A stretch of DNA of 64,000 nt from CBDFLT01 sp965249225 (GTDB lineage Bacteria > Chloroflexota > Dehalococcoidia > Lucifugimonadales > G963668185): NCBI GenBank assembly GCA_965249225.1, contig CBDFLT010000006.1:180735-244734 (forward strand). The letters run 5' to 3'. The notes below the pieces were generated by a model. It was not told where the DNA came from and did not search any database. It saw only the letters and a program-made list of their open reading frames with translations. Every line of letters begins with the position of its first letter. Positions within the stretch are counted from its first letter, which is position 1. Below, in pieces: positions 62,878 to 64,000 of the stretch. The position numbers and the translations under genes were made by a program.

Positions 62878-64000
62878 ATGATGTACACGACGATCAAGAT
62901 CGGACTCGTGGCAATAGGTCTCCTTCTCATCGCCGGTTGTACCAACGACGACGGAAACGTCTCATTCGCCGGTGAATACGACGCCGAGAGCGGGGTCGTC
63001 AAAATCGACATCGGCGAAGTATCTACGACCATCCAACTGCCTGAGACCCTGGTAGAAGAAACCGGGGGCACTCTACCACAGTGGGACGAGATACCTGCCG
63101 ACGAGTCGCCGTTCAGTGATCCGTGGGCGCTCATCACCACCGACCCGGAGGAGGACCCTGCCGGGTTTCTCCGCGCCATACCGGAAGGAGAGCGAATCTG
63201 CTTAGAACAACGAGTCGGCGCCGATAGACTTGAGGAGTTTATACGAGGCAATGACCTCCCTCCGGGCGGCGAGGAGATAATTCTGAGCTGCATGAGCGGA
63301 GATACGGTGCAGCGGGTCATGCTCGGCATGTTGACTCGCGAGGCGGGAGATCTAGGCGAGCAGGCAATCCAGTGCCTCAAGCACGAATTAGACGGCGTAA
63401 ACTTCTTGCAGAGCATAGTAGAAGATGGAGCTCACCCTGAGTATGAGTTCCTTCATCGAGCTGCGTCGCTATGTTTGTCTGACGAGCAGCTTGTGCGGAT
63501 AGGGTTAGTTGGTCCCGGGGAAGGTGGGCCTGACGCTCAGCAGCTCCGATGCGTTTACGAGCACGCAGACCCACGAGCGCTGCTAGAGCTAAAGGAAGGC
63601 CATCCCCAAGCGGAGGCATTACAACTCCTCAACGATTGCGGGATCTCCTTGGGCCTGAATGACGCCGTTGGAGAGCCAGGTGTCGTGCCTGAGCAACAGG
63701 CCTGCATCACGATGGCCATCGGCGAAGAGGCGCTGAATGAGCTGACCTCAGGTGGTCGGCAGCCCACACCTGAAGAGACGAGTGTGATCTTCATGTGCGT
63801 CTTCCATTTGGTTGACGTGCATCGCGACTCCTGGGCGGGGCACGAAGATGAGTACCTGGCGGACTGGAAAGCGCTGGAACGAGAGCACGAAGCGGCGTGG
63901 TGGACGCTGGAAGAAGAGCAGGAGGTGGTTCGGCAGGCACTGTTAGAGGAGCAGGAAGCGGCCTGGGAGCGGTTGCAGCACGACTACCGACAGACATGGG
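62878..64000 (+). CDS. Cys-rich repeat lipoprotein, incomplete at window end
   Basis: An open frame of at least 374 codons from the ATG at 62878 (GGAG 8 nt upstream; a second ATG follows directly) to the window edge without a stop. A signal peptide with lipobox LIAGC is present. The outer part repeats a loose unit in which a Cys is followed after ~40-50 residues by another (RICLEQRVG, ILSCMSGDTVQRV, QCLKHELD, LCLSDEQLV, LRCVYEHADPRAL, LNDCGISLGL, QACITMAIGEEAL, FMCVFHLVD). The last ~50 residues are highly charged and Trp/Glu-rich, probably coiled coil (EHEAAWWTLEEEQEVVRQAL). No known family. Large reverse-strand frames in this region are shadows. Confidence 0.8.
   Translation, partial: MMYTTIKIGLVAIGLLLIAGCTNDDGNVSFAGEYDAESGVVKIDIGEVSTTIQLPETLVEETGGTLPQWDEIPADESPFSDPWALITTDPEEDPAGFLRAIPEGERICLEQRVGADRLEEFIRGNDLPPGGEEIILSCMSGDTVQRVMLGMLTREAGDLGEQAIQCLKHELDGVNFLQSIVEDGAHPEYEFLHRAASLCLSDEQLVRIGLVGPGEGGPDAQQLRCVYEHADPRALLELKEGHPQAEALQLLNDCGISLGLNDAVGEPGVVPEQQACITMAIGEEALNELTSGGRQPTPEETSVIFMCVFHLVDVHRDSWAGHEDEYLADWKALEREHEAAWWTLEEEQEVVRQALLEEQEAAWERLQHDYRQTW

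Noticed and set aside
62682..63416. Long open frame on the minus strand (244 codons) near the window end
   Set aside because: It is the shadow of the plus-strand lipoprotein starting at 62878, which has a signal peptide, ribosome binding site and no stop. The reverse product is Ser/Arg-rich and unlike a protein.

Overview
The window reads as a chromosomal stretch of a GC-rich bacterium, most likely a member of the Chloroflexota (SAR202/Dehalococcoidia-like). This is inferred from gene content, not measured: LL-diaminopimelate aminotransferase next to dapF, an archaeal-type phosphoglycerate mutase in a pgk-apgM-tpiA run, lipoproteins with short lipoboxes, DUF3105, DUF6391 and NHL proteins, and a kinase-ATPase-TPR giant. 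Many genes start with GTG or TTG.

Layout. 1-1512 is one copy of an IS3-type element, cut off at the window edge. 1522-8044 holds mixed small genes: a SnoaL-like protein, a DsrE-like protein with an in-frame TGA, a phosphotriesterase-like hydrolase, a solute-binding protein, a hemerythrin-like protein, tRNA-Arg(TCT) and a DUF6391 protein. 8341-12228 has smpB coupled to an S41 peptidase, then a winged-helix/TIR-like protein and a small membrane protein. 12384-21819 is a long minus-strand housekeeping run: hflX, dapL, dapF, miaA, tpiA, apgM, pgk, a polyprenyl synthase and a TsaC-like gene. 21944-29461 is a plus-strand purine cluster: guaA, purD, purE, purB, purC, two DUF3105 genes and purS. 30239-36489 is a minus-strand histidine operon: hisZ, hisG, a phospholipase-C-like gene, hisD, hisC and hisB. 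36754-43439 holds padR with a membrane partner, degV, a class III aminotransferase, a decayed penicillin acylase and an FHA protein. 43679-48340 holds an alcohol dehydrogenase followed by an insertion hotspot with an IS1182-type element and the second IS3 copy. 48328-64000 holds a kinase-ATPase-TPR regulator, an antiporter-rhodanese fusion with an in-frame TGA, SRAP, DUF1800, two NHL proteins, a formaldehyde-dehydrogenase-like enzyme, a second hemerythrin-like protein, an SDR, a PEP-mutase-family lyase and a Cys-rich lipoprotein that runs off the window.

Most notable. Two genes look like selenoproteins that ordinary gene calling would truncate. In the DsrE-like gene at 2089-2451 the TGA replaces the first Cys of a CxxC motif. 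In the antiporter-rhodanese gene at 52014-53600 the TGA sits two residues after the rhodanese Cys. In both, coding continues in frame to the end expected for the family, and a hairpin with a CGUG loop lies about 20 nt downstream of the UGA. No Sec machinery gene is in the window.

Other signs of flux. The two IS3 copies differ by only two silent bases. An IS1182-type element with a clean 5-bp target duplication splits a small membrane-protein gene. The kinase reading frame begins inside the IS end. There is a frameshift plus a stop in the penicillin acylase, a single-base frameshift in a small gene, and a lipoprotein with an in-frame TGA.
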